The notes under the pieces are model-generated. The model did no database searches. It saw only the letters and a list, made by a program, of their open reading frames with translations, and had not been told where the DNA came from. From positions 16,138,193-16,202,192 of the forward strand of contig NC_046650.1 of NCBI RefSeq assembly GCF_900324485.2: DNA of 64,000 bases, given 5' to 3'. The stretch comes from Mastacembelus armatus. Its lineage: Eukaryota; Chordata; Actinopteri; Synbranchiformes; Mastacembelidae. How positions within the stretch are numbered: the first letter of the stretch is position 1; each line of letters begins with the position of its first letter. This document shows positions 22,331 to 34,520 of the stretch, one piece after another. A program made the position numbers and the translations under genes.

Positions 22331-22834
22331 ACCTGAAGCTGCTCCTCTTACTGAACAGACACACAAATAAATAGTTAAAAAGATACAGTATTTCCAATGA
22401 CAGTAATGAAATGCACAGGTTCAACACGAGCTGTTATACAGTCTTATAACTACAGGAATGAATGACCTCTTGACCCTTTCAGTTCTACACTACATGGAAA
22501 GGAGCCTGTTACAGCTGTTTCTCTGAGCAGCCAGACTGTCATGGTATGGGTGCCTGTTTTTAACTGAGGATGACCTGCAGCATTACAGACATTAAATGAT
22601 TTCACTCTTATAAGAAAGAAGAGTCTTTTCTGTCCTTTTTATACAATGCCCTCATGTTTACAGACCAGTCCAGCGTGCTGTCAAGCTGCATACTCAGATG
22701 GTTATAAGACTGAACTAGGGGACCTCAGATGAAATATAGCCTTCTGGTTAATATTGGCTTTTTTAACATGTGTGATCATATGTTTTATACATTTTGTTGC
22801 TGTTCTTCTCTCTCTCCTCTATCCACTCACCCCA

Positions 22835-23010
22835 ACCGGTCAAGGCAGGTGGCCGCCCAAACTGAGCCCGGTTCTGCTGGAGGTTTTTCTTCCGTTAAAG
22901 GGAGTTTTTCCTCTCCACTGTCGCCAAGTGCTTGCTCACAAGGGATTTGTTGGGTTTCTAATTAAAGTGCTTTGACATAATTATGTGATTCAAATAAACA
23001 GAATTGGATA
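22835..23010 (+). mobile_element. L2-like LINE 3' tail
   Basis: The sequence 'ggttctgctggaggttttt' then 'aaagggagtttttcctctcc' and 'actgtcgccaagtgcttgct' is the well-known 3' end of L2-like fish LINEs, closing with 'aataaacagaattggataaa'. It may be the displaced end of the element at 19228-19990, with other repeats inserted between. Confidence 0.75.
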
Positions 23011-23117
23011 AAATGTTATCAGTGCTGCTTAATTTTGATCTATTTGCATGTGACATGAATACTTCCATTTGGTGATACCTTAAACTACATTAAAACTCAA
23101 GTCTAAATATTGTATTT

Positions 23118-23385
23118 TTTGCTTAACTACATGGTGGAAGAAGTAGTAAGATGTGTCCTATGTTAAGTAAGTACTAAGTCAAAGTCCTGCATTCAAAATG
23201 TTACTTAAGTACAAAAGTATCAACACCAAAACCTTGGCTACTTAAATTGCAAAGCTAAGATCAGTGTAAACCATTGGATTCTGATTATTGATTAAAGATA
23301 GAAACCAGCCATTAAAGAGAGTCGAGAGCCATTATAAAAACATTTCATTATTCTTTTATGTGTGTGTGTGTAATTCAGGCAACAC
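23118..23385 (+). repeat. Duplicated block A (partner of 24793-25040)
   Basis: About 250 bases starting 'actacatggtggaagaagta' are about 90 percent identical by eye to 24793-25040, both including 'caaccattggattctgatta'-like and 'ccattataaaaacatttcat' phrases. It belongs to the 'aagtacttaagta' repeat family common in fish. Confidence 0.8.
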
Positions 23386-23889
23386 TTAGACATATTATTA
23401 GAACAATAAAGTAGTATAAACAATGTTTCCTGCCCTGTAATAACAATAAGATCACCATAAAATGGTAAATAAATACATTTATTTTTACTCAGAAAAATGT
23501 TTAACTGGTTGACTAAGAATAACCAGTTATAAATGTTGCTATGTCAACATTTTAAAGCAAACTGGTTATCCCTGTTGTTTATTCTACATCAAATACAAAT
23601 ACTCTTATTTGTCATCCACAGGGACTTTTTTGTGTAAAGAGACATGATTCTTGTATTATTACCAGAGGTGGGAAGTAACAAAGTACATATACTTAGTTAC
23701 TGTACTAAAGTAGGTTTTTCAGGCATCTGTACTTCTATTTAAGTATACAATGTGAGTACTTCTGACACCTCTGATTATTATTCCGCAGAATTAAAATACT
23801 TTTAGCATGGCTGTGCAATAGTGTACGCTGTGTTTTTTTGTTTTGTTTTTTTTGTACCACAGATTATTTCAGATTGAGATTCAGATTTT

Positions 23890-24350
23890 GGTGTTTTCAG
23901 TCCACGCCTCATGCAGCCCCGGGTTTTATTCCTGGCGCTTTAGGAGAAATCAGAAAACTCCACTGTGTTTTGTTTCCTGTGCTCGGGGTTAATAAAAGAA
24001 GAGTTTCCCGTTTTTGTGTCGAAGCACCTTATTAAAGAACGGGGACTATAATTTGGATTATTTTATGTGGGTAAAATAATACAAAGCAAATACTCATTAG
24101 TTCGTTTTTGTCACAGCTCGGTCTGTTTTCGTTGAACAACCTGATCATAGTTTGACGTTTCCGTCTTTTGGTGTTTTAAGGCCACGCCCCCACACAGACA
24201 CCCGTTTTTCTTATTCAGGATTTTTTCCGTCACGTTTTGGGAGAAGTCAGAAAATTCTTGCGTGTAGTCAGTTACAACCGATAAAGGAGCCAAACTGAAG
24301 AAGTCGATAGTTGGGGATTTTTCTCTTCTTGAGCAGGATGAAAGTGACAT
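23890..24350 (+). promoter_or_regulatory. Candidate promoter region of Ig gene 5
   Basis: Two diverged tandem copies of one block occur at about 23893-23965 and 24165-24265 ('ggtgttttcagtccacgcc' against 'ggtgttttaaggccacgcc', each followed by 'gagaa(a/g)tcagaaaa'). The second includes a CACCC/GC-type box (ccacgccccc). A donor-like 'gacat|gtgagt' ends a possible untranslated exon at 24350. Gene 5's ATG lies 256 bases on, five bases after a tacag-type acceptor, consistent with a 5' untranslated exon here. Confidence 0.4.
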
Positions 24351-24605
24351 GTGAGTAATAAAGAGCCGGTGGCGACATTTTCACTTTGTGCCTGATTTTA
24401 TTTACTTCTTGTTTTTTTTATGTCGACACCGTAGAAATGACGTTTCTGTACAATTAAACTTTTTATTTCTTTAATGAGGAAATGATCATTTTCCAAGTTA
24501 CAAGCTGCTGACTGGTTTTGTTTTGTGCATTTTGACTGTGTGCATTTAAAACATTAACAGAACAGTTTTAAATGAAAGTGAATTTCTGTGTCTTACAGTG
24601 ATAAC

Positions 24606-26133
24606 ATGATCGGGTGGATTGGGCTGGTTGTCCTGATCTGTCTTGTCTGGGGTTAGTTGACTTCTCTACTTTAGCTTGTTAGAGCTGATCTCCTACTGAA
24701 AACTATTAACAGGATTATTTTAGGGTTAAGATGAGACTCCTTTAGCTGTCATTATGGGACACCTCTCCCCTCTCTTCCTCTCTTTTCCCCTTGACTATAT
24801 GGTGGAAGAAGTAGTAAGGTGTGTCCTCTGTTAAGTAAGTACTAAATCAAAGTCCTGCATTCAAAATGTTACTTAAGTACAAAAGTATCAACACCAAAAT
24901 CTTGGCTACTTAAATTGCAAAGCAAAGATCAATGTAAACCATTGGATTCTGATTATTGAGGTAGAAACCAGCCATTAAAGAGAGCCAAGAGCCATTATAA
25001 AAACATTTCATTGTTCTTTTGTGTGGGTGTGTGTGTAACAGTCTTTCTTGTGTCTTCCTTTCTCCTCTACAGGGTCTGTGACCTTTTATCAGGCAGAGGA
25101 AAATGACAATATTACTATCACATTGGACATTCAGACCAAACACAACTTGTCTGCCGCCTTCCTGGATTGTGTGTTCCAGTCAGAGCCTGTGAAGACTGTG
25201 TATTACATGGTAAAAGGAGATGAGGTACCAGGGGCTCAGCATCAGCAGTTTGCAGGACGGGTCCAGTGCGACAGAGATGCCCTGAGAAAAGGACGGATCA
25301 GACTTCATCTGTCCACAGTCACAGCAAGAGACTCTGGACGTTACCGGTGTGATCTGGTTGTTGATTATGACAACATCAAGAAGCAGTGGGCGTTTAAGAG
25401 CTCTGGTAAGTCGACTGCAGTAAGAATGACAGTGTAAATTTACTGCAACACTCATACATACAGTATTTTCTCAACAGATTATTTCGTTTTGAATGTAACA
25501 CCCCCCCCTGCTGGACAGAAGAGAGGAGTGTCCATCAACACACCTGACCAAGCAGGTAATTCAGAGGACGTCAAAGAAATGCTGAGGATTTTATGTGCAT
25601 TTAAGATAAATATAGATAAATATATATAGATAAATATGTATATTTCATCAAGGCAGTAAAACAGAATAACTATCAATTTCACAATATTTGCAAACTAATT
25701 TAACAAACCAGTAAAGTCTTTGTGGTACAAACACGTAAGGCATCTAGAATGACCTATACAAATAAATTAAGGCTATTTTAATGACGTGTCCAGCTGTGAC
25801 ACTGATTTGAGGAGAGGAACAAGACTGTCCCAAACTTCACACCTGTAGTCTCCCAATATTTAAAATGTTGTGGTGAGTTGGTGTAAATGCTTGATCTTTA
25901 CAGAGTTCATGCACCTGATCAGGTAAACTAAATGCAAACTTCTGGCCTGTTGTCTTCATGCAGGTGTAAAACGCCCACCTGGATGTACAACACAGGGAGG
26001 TCCTTGCTGTAACACGACCATAGTTGCACCTCTTATGGCAGCTGTAACTCTGCTGCTTCTAGTTTTCTATGGTTTATTTATGGTTCTAGGAATAAGACCT
26101 CTCCCAGTATTTGTAGCCCTCCTCCTACAATAA
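24606..26133 (+). CDS. V-set Ig-superfamily receptor gene 5 (diverged paralogue)
   Basis: Four coding exons, 24606-24651, 25073-25405, 25478-25555 and 25964-26133, join in phase 1 to 208 residues. The signal is MIGWIGLVVLICLVWG. The V domain keeps the family words YQAEEND, GDEVPGAQ..QFAGRVQCD and DSGRYRC, again without a B-strand cysteine; its CDR3-like part is DLVVDYDNIKKQW and lacks the extra cysteine of copies 1-4. The third exon encodes a stalk (DYFVLNVTPPPAGQKRG) and the fourth a GCTTQGGPCC knot, the helix IVAPLMAAVTLLLLVFYGLF and a very short end. An AATAAA (26129-26134) overlaps the stop codon; another lies at 27116. Intron 1 holds a 250-bp repeat. It is an older relative of copies 1-4 and not part of the recent inverted array. 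Confidence 0.85.
24793..25040 (+). repeat. Duplicated block B in intron 1 of gene 5
   Basis: Direct repeat partner of 23118-23385. It ends only about 30 bases before the V-exon acceptor of gene 5, so it lies in the branch-point neighbourhood. Confidence 0.8.
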
Positions 26134-27480
26134 AAAGGTATGCTGGTTGTTCCTTTGTTTTGCAGTGGAAAGAAGCAGTGTATTCAGTAAAGCTTTGTAC
26201 TTAATGTTGTTTTTCCTGATGAGTGAGGTTGATTTGTCTTGATGTGCATGTATCACTGCTTAATCTCTTATTATTGTTGTCTCAGGTCAATCCTACAGAT
26301 TAAAACTGGGATGGAAGCTGCACTTTTTTAGCTCAGGGCCATGAAGGTTCTGAACTAATGGAAAACAAAATAATGCATTCATTAATTTCACTTTTGGTCT
26401 CCTGTAATGGATGGACTTTCTTGTCTCAAGAGAAATAGTGAAAACAATGTGATAAGGCTAATAAAAAAAAAGAGCCTACAGAGCATTATAGGATGACGCT
26501 GTAGCTCCCCATGGCTTTGCAATGGGAGTTTCATCTTAGATAATCAGTTGTGGTAAATTAAAAAAAACCTCAGGTATTACTTTGTGAACCCAGCAGAACT
26601 GTGTCCACGGGTGCCTATTAAAATAATTCATTAATTATAGACTTTTTAATTTAATCTGTAAGTAACCTCTTTTCATTTATTTATCAGACTTTATATTTTT
26701 ACTACATACAAATACTGAATAGCTGTAAAGATAACATGAATTGTATTTTACAAATCTATGACAGGTTTATAATCTGACACTTTCAGCTATGATTTTAATC
26801 ATATGCAGCAAATCAATGCATTTCTACATCCATTCTATATAACACTGAGTTGCACAAAATCTGTCAATGAATCATGGTGATTTTATGTATAGAATTGAAA
26901 TGGTAACTTATTTGTAAGATGAAGAATTGTGCTTTAAAATTATGTTCAGATTTTACATTCTAGATGTTTCCTTTTTTCTTTGAAAATGAATAGTTTCTAT
27001 ACAGTGTCTACTTTTTATACTACACCCTCTAAATTTCTGGTGCTTTTTGCATTTGTTTAAATGTAATAATTAAAAGTTACAAGTTACAGTTTTGTTAAGG
27101 TACAAAATGGAACTAAATAAAGACGGTGACAGCAGTGAAATGTATTTTTATTTGTCTTGTTTTCTACAAAAATGTTGTCATATAAAAATAAAAACAAATA
27201 TTAAAAATACTGCCAATGAAAACACAGTCCCTAAATCTTGTACATTTGTAAATTACTGACATATTCATTACTTCACAATATGTAAAATGTGTATGTATAG
27301 TTACAGCATTTAAAGAATTGCTGACGAAAACCCCTAGGCCAGAGCCTATGTATGAAGTGAATATTAATATTTCTATTTAAAAGACACAAAATGATCAAAG
27401 ACACACAGAACGGCTGCAAAGAAACAACATATTTTTATAACAAATTTCCCCTCTGGGATTATTAAAGTTTATCTGACTTT
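26134..27480. other. 3' untranslated region of gene 5 and AT-rich spacer
   Basis: A possible last non-coding exon begins at 26287 (acceptor 'ttgtctcag'). The rest is AT-rich without open frames. AATAAA at 27116-27121 is a plausible transcript end. A LINE-like 3' tail ('atttcccctctgggattatt' near 27446) immediately precedes the large tandem repeat. Confidence 0.5.
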
Positions 27481-27487
27481 ATCTTAC

Positions 27488-28365
27488 TAGAGAAAGTATC
27501 TCAGTAAGTCAGAGTATCAAGAAAGTATCTTTATTTTGAGTTACTAAGTCAGAGTATCGAGAAAGTATTATTTTGAGTTACTAAGTCTGAGTATCGAGAA
27601 AGTATTATTTTGAGTTACTAAGTCAGAGTATCGAGAAAGTATTGTTATTTTGAGTTACTAAGTCAGAGTATCGAGAAAGTATTATTTTGAGTTACTAAGT
27701 CAGAGTATCGAGAAAGTATTATTTTGAGTTACTAAGTCAGAGTATCGAGAAAGTATTATTTTGAGTTACTAAGTCAGAGTATCGAGAAAGTATCTTGTTA
27801 TTTCAAGGTACTGTTAAAATATTGAAAAAGTATCTTGTTATTTCGAGGTACTGTTAAAATAATGAAAAAGTATCCTGTTATTTTGAGTTACTAAATCAGA
27901 ATATTGAAAAAGTATCTTATTTTTGAGTTACTAAGTCTGAGTATCGAGAAAGTATTATTTTGAGTTACTAAGTCAGAGTATCGAGAAAGTATTATTTTGA
28001 GTTACTAAGAGTATCGAGAAAGTATTATATTGAGTTACTAAGTCAGAGTATCGAGAAAGTATTGTTATTTTGAGTTATTAAGTCAGAGTATCGAGAAAAT
28101 ATCTTATTTCGAGGTACTGTTAAAATAATGAAAAAGTATCTTGTTATTTCGAGGTACTGTTAAAATATTGAAAAAGTATCTTGTTATGTCGAGGTACTGT
28201 TAAAATATTGAAAAAGTATCTTGTTATTTCGAGGTACTGTTAAAATATTGAAAAGTATCTTGTTATTTCGAGGTACTGTTAAAATATTGAAAAGTATCTT
28301 GTTATTTCGAGGTACTGTTAAAATATCTTATTTCGAGTTACTAAGTCAGAATATCGAGAAAGTAC
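27488..28365 (+). repeat. Two-type minisatellite, about 0.87 kb
   Basis: Units of about 36 bases built on 'gagttactaagtcagagtat' plus 'cgagaaagtatt' fill most of the array. A second type built on 'gaggtactgttaaaatattg' plus 'aaaaagtatcttgttatttc' alternates in blocks (27800-27890 and 28100-28330). Higher-order arrangement shows that unequal exchange acted on blocks. No protein is encoded. Confidence 0.92.
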
Positions 28366-28381
28366 CTTGTTAATAAACGTC

Positions 28382-28387
28382 TTTATT
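28382..28387 (-). terminator. Poly(A) signal of the mucin-like gene
   Basis: AATAAA on the minus strand, about 275 bases beyond the stop at 28662 and just clear of the minisatellite. Confidence 0.5.
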
Positions 28388-28661
28388 TGAGGATAACAAA
28401 GTTACTGTGTCAAGTAAAACATTATTTTGTAAAACATTATTTAGTAAAACATTATTTAGTAAAACATTATTTAGTTAAAAACAACATTGTCAGACAAAAG
28501 TTTGAACGTGCTGATTCATGCTAGCTAACGTCAGCTTATGTATTAATAGTTTGCTGGTTGAGATTTATACACTGTTCCCTGACAAATAAGTCAACGACAG
28601 GTCTGGAAGGAAAAGAACAATGTTTGTGGAGGATGTTCCAGCCTCCATGCGGATCCTGGTG

Positions 28662-31600
28662 CTAGGAAGATAAGGATGAGGATGAGGATGAGGATGATGA
28701 TGAGGAGAAGGAGAAAGGAGTGAAAGGAGTGAAAGGAGTGAAAGGGAGGACGGACGAAGTAGCTTGAGGAGAGGTGAGGAGCTGATCAGAGGACGCCGGC
28801 TCGTCCAGGTTTATTTCAACAAAGGGACCACTGGAGCACGCTAAGGGAAAGAGAATTAAAATACAGTTAACATATTATTTATTCTACAATATTCAGTGGG
28901 ATAGACTTAAACTATTTCCTTTTCTACACCGCTTTTTGCGAGGTTAGCTGCTGTTAGCTAGTAGCCAGCTTAACAGCTAACGTTCAGTTAGCTTCTAACG
29001 GGCACGGAGTGCTAACACTAGCTAACTAGCCTGTCTCAAAACAAACAAACTGTGATGTTTACACGATGTCTTGGTTGTTTTTAATATAATTACAGTATTG
29101 GTCGATGCTAACGTTAAACAGCCAGTTTGTCCTCGTCTTCCAGTGCTTGGAAAAAAACATTAGCAGCAGTAACGCTAATTGAAAGTACAGTATGTGTCTA
29201 CTGAAAACACAGAACTGAATATTAGTTAGCTGTGTGTTAGTAATGGTGTGTCTGCAAATGATTTAAAATCACAAACGCTAATGTGTCATTCTGGTCTAAA
29301 ACATGGCCAGTTAAACAGCAAAAACTTAAGATAATGGACAGTCTAATGGAAAAGCCACTTGGATTTAATTCAATAACACAGATGTGTGTAATAGTAAAGG
29401 CTTATGGTGATTTCATAGTGTTTGTGTGTCCACCATGTAAAATGTCTCACATGGGTTGTTGTTGTTCTCATTCAGCGGCAGATCCCCAGTAGCATCGAAG
29501 AACAGGTTGGTACTGCTCAGTGGGCTGGGTGACTTGTCCGATATATCATCACCCGATGAGGGGCTGCTGTTATTGGGGGGTGATGTTTCCATCCCATCTG
29601 TTTCTGGCTGTTCCTGTGGAGCTGGGGAGAAGAATGAGGATTAAAGGTGAGACGAGCTTCAATGTTGTTTCATTGTATTTCAGTATCATTTGATATTAAG
29701 AGATTCTGGTTCAAAAGCACCGAAATAGGGATTTAATGTTGTACCACTCTCTCCATTGGAGCACTTTTCTTCTGACTGTAGACTTGTGCCATTGGCCACT
29801 GGAGGAGTCGAAAGGTCATCACTAGTCAGGTGGTCTTTAGGGGCTGGTTGGTCTGACATAGAATGAAACCAAAGCACAAACGTCAGAATAATTTTATATA
29901 TTGTCCGATTCATTTCGAATGCACTTGCATAATAACACACACCTAGGTCATCCAAGTAGACTGGTTCAAACGTCCCTGTGGGTTCATTAAGGTTGTTGAC
30001 AGGATTAGGGCGCTGAAGGTCAAATGAGTACATCTGGACAAACAAACAAATAAACAAGCTATGATATGGTAGAAAAGATTGTTTGTTAGTTGTATTATAT
30101 GTGTTGGAAATGTTAGCAAAAAGAATCTCTTCCACCCTAAAAAATGTTTGCCTACCCTGGAGGCCCTCCGGAGTAAGCAGAGGATGACACACAGAATAAT
30201 GATAACCAGGATGATAAAGGCCAGGATCACATAACCTAGAGACAGAAGCTGTTTCAGTTTATTAGCAGTTGAAAAAGCATTTAGCTCATTTTTGCCCCTG
30301 CGTTATCAACTCACCTAAGAACATAACGTTGAAATAGCATTCAGTAACACTGAGATGGTGTTCATCAGTATTTCACAATTATTTGGCATATTTACATTAT
30401 TAAAATGTCATAATGTACTATTTATTTATTTAATACTGAACATCTGTGCCTCTATAGAAGCCTAGTGCATCAAAGAAAAATAGACTTCCCCTTAATTAAT
30501 CTTAATTTTACAAAATAAAAACATCTGTATCAGAGTTATGTAAATTGATTAACTCCGGATTGTGAGATAACATCTTTTTAGGTGTTTTTTTTTTTTTGGA
30601 TTTAATGATATGAGTGTATTTATGAGCGCCATCTCCACTGTTCTAATCCATAAAAACTAGCTAATGTAAAATTCTAAGTCAATCTTATAGCAGTTAGAAG
30701 CCACAAAATGAAAAGGATAAAAAATGCACAGCAAATAGAACATACTATGACATGCTGTTTAGACTTGAGGAATACAAAAAATCATACACAATCCTTACCC
30801 CAGGAAGAAGAAGAGGCCGTGGCTGAAAGAGACAGACAGGCTGGTTACTGTGGGGTACTCTAATCTTGCTGTTAAATATGGACATGAAAAGGCTGCTTAT
30901 CTAACATGTGAGACGGTGAAACCTGAAAATGTTTGATATTCTGCTTGGAAAAATTAGTGCAATGATTAATGATTAATGATCAAACAGTTTCTGTTCCATT
31001 TTTTCAGCTCTTACTCATAATAATCAAAAAGTTGGATTTTAAGCCCGATTGGTTGCCATTGGGAAAAAATATTATTAGAACATTAGAACAGTTTGTACAG
31101 CAAGTCTGTACTCTGTATCTCTGTATGTGTCAAGTGACTTTCCAGCCGTTACGTGTTTCTGAATACTGTGTCTGCTGATTTGTTAGAATAGCGTGAGTGC
31201 GCCACTTGTGGTTTGACACACAGGAAGACAAACTGGGGCCCACACAACTGAGGTACCTGGTTTTGGTGAGGTGCTTGACGTTGTCGTAGAAGCTGTAACA
31301 CGAGGCCCAGGGTCCTTGCTTGTGCTCGCTGAGGTTGTAACATTTGCTTCTGTGATGCCAACTGTTCCCCTTGTTGTTGTAGCAAAGGTTTCATTATCAT
31401 CTTTTTTTGTTGGTGTTTGATTCTGTAAAAGAAGTTAAGGGAGAGATCAGAGTTTGTGTTTAAAGCGTGTTTTTGTTTAGTTCCCAGTATTTTCCTAATC
31501 TGCTCTGTAGCAATCAAACTGATTGAATTTTAAAGGAGGGTGTAGTGAGTGTTCATGGCAATGTTCTGTGGTTAACATACACTTTTTTGTGCTGTGACCA

Positions 31601-33614
31601 TGCACACGTTGACTTTGTGTAAAATCAACTTCAAATGTGTGGCTTGAGATAGTAAGTTATGTATTTGTGCTGTGAATGTGTCTTATTGTGTGAAATACAG
31701 TATTTTTTGTTTACTTTTCAATCTTGCAGCAAGCCAGCGATTTGCTTTTAGTCCAAAAAGAACTGAAAATTGTTTGTGCAATCCATCCAAATCAATCTAA
31801 AGTTATTAGTGGGTATGTTTCAGAAGGGGCTAGTATAGAGAAATAGTTCAACAGTATCAACAGTTCAATAGACAAAATCAGCAAGTATCAGTATTTTCTC
31901 AAACACAAATGCTAGTTTTCAAGTTGTTTTTGTCATTGTTTTGTTGGATGTTATAAAACAAGAAAACAGATAATTGGCTCAGGTTGGTGCCAGCTGTTAC
32001 GTTACCATATGATTTGCTGTATTGACAGATGTAGGATTCTGAGAAGATGGAGAGGGAAGTTTGGGCTGGGTCCCTTCCCTGTTAGCAGCAGGTGAAGGTG
32101 TCAAACCTGTGTCCAATAAAAGAAATCAGCCAGATGTTTTTCAAACATCGGTACAGGATATGGGCAGTGCCACTCTAGCTATGACTCTGATTGTAACATA
32201 CACACTTACAGTACCAGACAACCAGTACTGTACAACACATCATGCCAAGATAGTGCAACACATTTGAGCTGCATTAGGACACAACAGTGAAGGACAGTGC
32301 AGCACAGTTCAGAGTGGTGTGGACTAGTTCAGGACAGGATTAAACAGGAAAGTATGTGCAGTATCATAGTACAGGTCAGGATGGGACAGCATGACAAGAC
32401 ACTACAGTTTGTATCAGCATAGCATAACACTGGATAAGAACAAGTGACAACATGATAGGACAGTGCAGAACAGGGCAGTGGTACATAGAACATAGAACTG
32501 GTCAGGATAGTGCAGCATGGATGGACAGTGAATCTAGTCTGTTGTCACTGTACCTTGATTCGTATCAGGGTAATTTTTTGGTTGTGCCTCAGTTGTTTCA
32601 TTTTTTCCTCTGGAAATTGAAGAAATTGCTAGAACTGAGACAGAAAGAGAAAAAAACCTAAAAACACCTGTGCAGGTAGAACAAGGACTTGTGTATTTCC
32701 AGAATGCAAATGAACACTGATCTGAACATGCAGTACACTCAGTTATACACATAAAGATTGGCAGTAATCAAAAAGTGTTTATAGTGCATGCACTTGCTGG
32801 CCATCGTTGTTGACAGCTAAGATTTTAGTTTTACATTCGACGTGTTGCTGCAGCTGCAACAAGTTTTGATATATGTGAAAATGTGATCGGAGAGGTTTGA
32901 GAACAACAGGACAGACCTCTAAGAAAAGGTCAGATCATGGAGGTGTGCATTGATCTTATATGTCTTAGTATTATTTTATATGCTGCATCATTTTGCACAT
33001 AATGCTACATGTTTAAGGTGAAGTAAATGAAACTGTCCTAATGAGAAACAGGCCTCAGTGAAAAGAGACCTCAAGTTGACATTAAAATAAATAATGTGAT
33101 AAAGTAATAATGGAAGGTTAAATTCCTATACATTTTCCATTCTCCTTATATTTCTTATGTTTTTTGCATTGAAACGTCCACTTACATTGTGCCATTTATG
33201 TGCTTTGTATTACTTCCTGCATATTTCGTGAGTCCTTGAATGAACTTTAAAATCACTCAAATACATGCAAGTCCTTGATTTAGTCTTAAATGGAAGTTTT
33301 GGTAAGTAAATCAGTGTCTACAGGAGCACATGAAATATTGATTCAATAGTTTTTTTTTAATAGATATGATCAGGAGTGAAACCACAAGAGTTTGCAGCAC
33401 CTGCTTCAAAAGTTTTGAATTTGGAGTGCGCGCGGGAGCCCTGATCTCACAGGTTTAGCTGTTCTTTTCTGCTTTATTTTTTTTTTTTTTTACTTACAGT
33501 GAATCAGACTTGTCTTGAAAACAGCATAAGTAGAGTAGGCCTGAATTCAGAGGTTAGAGGAGGTTGGCAGTTGAACTCACCGAAGAGGCAGATGCGACTC
33601 CACGACTTTATCAT
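28662..33614 (-). CDS. Ser/Thr-rich (mucin-like) type I membrane protein, unnamed
   Basis: Ten minus-strand exons fit in phase: 33614-33581, 32634-32554, 32106-32006, 31422-31257, 30822-30799 (24-bp microexon), 30235-30156, 30033-29943, 29852-29745, 29621-29451, 28840-28662; total 344 residues. Signal MIKSWSRICLFGVLAIS. The ectodomain is short and rich in Thr, Ser and Pro (ANVTTSASTSK, VTASTTTSSTSPKPG, sequons NETT, NQTP, NETF, NVTT), expected to be heavily O-glycosylated. One exon carries the helix YVILAFIILVIIILCVILC followed by LLRRASR. The acidic cytoplasmic tail of about 185 residues has conserved-looking words (GTFEPVYLDDL, LFFDATGDLPLNENNNNP, GPFVEINLDEP) and ends in a poly-Ser run from a (tcc/tca)n repeat. 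The donor of exon 8 (gagtg|gtacaa) is weak; read-through gives a stop at 29686 and a shorter tail. I do not recognise the family; a leukocyte or epithelial sialomucin is a guess. Confidence 0.72.
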
Positions 33615-33739
33615 GGTGACGAATTAGTCTTGCTCTTCCGCAGGTCTGATTTAGTTTCTCAAAGATGGTGGATCATCAGTGAGCCTGTTGAGTTCTTTTA
33701 CTTTCTTAATTTTGTTCCTGTTTCCACGAACCTTTCCCT

Positions 33740-34520
33740 CAACCTTTAGCCTCACTTCTCTTTGAGCTTTCTGCTGTGCGCTCTCTTCCTCTCTCTACCT
33801 GCTCTGTCTGAGTGTCTCTTAACCTTTCCTCCCTTTCTCTCGTCCTATCTCTGCAGCTCTCGCTCTCTTTTGTCAAGTTTCTCTTTAGCTCTTTTTCCTC
33901 CTACTTCTCTGCTTTTTTACTTCTTGTCTTATCTGTCACGATACGCTGCACAGTCTGTACGACAGGAAGTGCTCCAAGTAAATTGATTGAAGATTTTAAT
34001 TGCAGCTTCATGGATGTTTCTTTTCAAATCAGTGATAATTAAAAACCTAATACAATGAATTAATCAAAAAATGTCTTAGAGCATCGTGTCTACTGTTCAG
34101 TTTACTCTGAAATTAAAATGACCTGTAAAATTAATCACTTCAACTAGTTTCTAAGCTGTTGCTTAATCTCTGAAGTTATATTGTGTTATTTTTATATGTT
34201 TGGTCTGAACCCCACTTTGTGTTTCGCAGTAACAGCGCCCCCATGCACAAAACCATGTCCATCACAGTTTGGTTTACAGGAACCTGACTGGCCTGCAACA
34301 AGAAGGTATTAGTGAGACATTTGCAATGCTTTAAATGTGGGTGTCCACATACTTTTGGCTCTCCTTCCCTCTGTCTTTTTAACCTCTTTCCTCCCAGGCT
34401 TTCTTGTTTCTATTTTATTTTCTCTACCTTAGTCTTTTTCTCTCATGCCCCCTTTGATTTCTCAACATCTTGACCCCCCACTCCTCATAATCTCTCTGTC
34501 TTTAACACTGTCTGTGTCTG
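33740..34520 (+). other. Pyrimidine-rich spacer upstream of the mucin-like gene
   Basis: CT-rich sequence (33745-33920 and 34355-34510) without a supportable gene; open frames on the plus strand are Leu/Ser-rich by composition. The promoter of the mucin-like gene should lie here, since its ATG exon is at 33614, but I see no clear TATA or CpG cluster. Confidence 0.4.

Larger units (their letters stand above)
19991..24605. other. Repeat-rich spacer before Ig gene 5
   Basis: I see no host gene. Contents are a 30-bp tandem repeat (20150-20264), AT-rich sequence to about 21190, a MADF-type transposon-like fragment (21415-21561), a probable LINE ORF1 scrap (22170-22330, SDNETCNKCKVLVALEARI), a LINE 3' tail (22835-23010), dispersed 'aagtacttaagta' elements, and the presumed upstream region of gene 5 (23.85-24.36 kb). 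Sequence near 19981-20030 is roughly the reverse complement of about 21740-21785. Confidence 0.55.
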
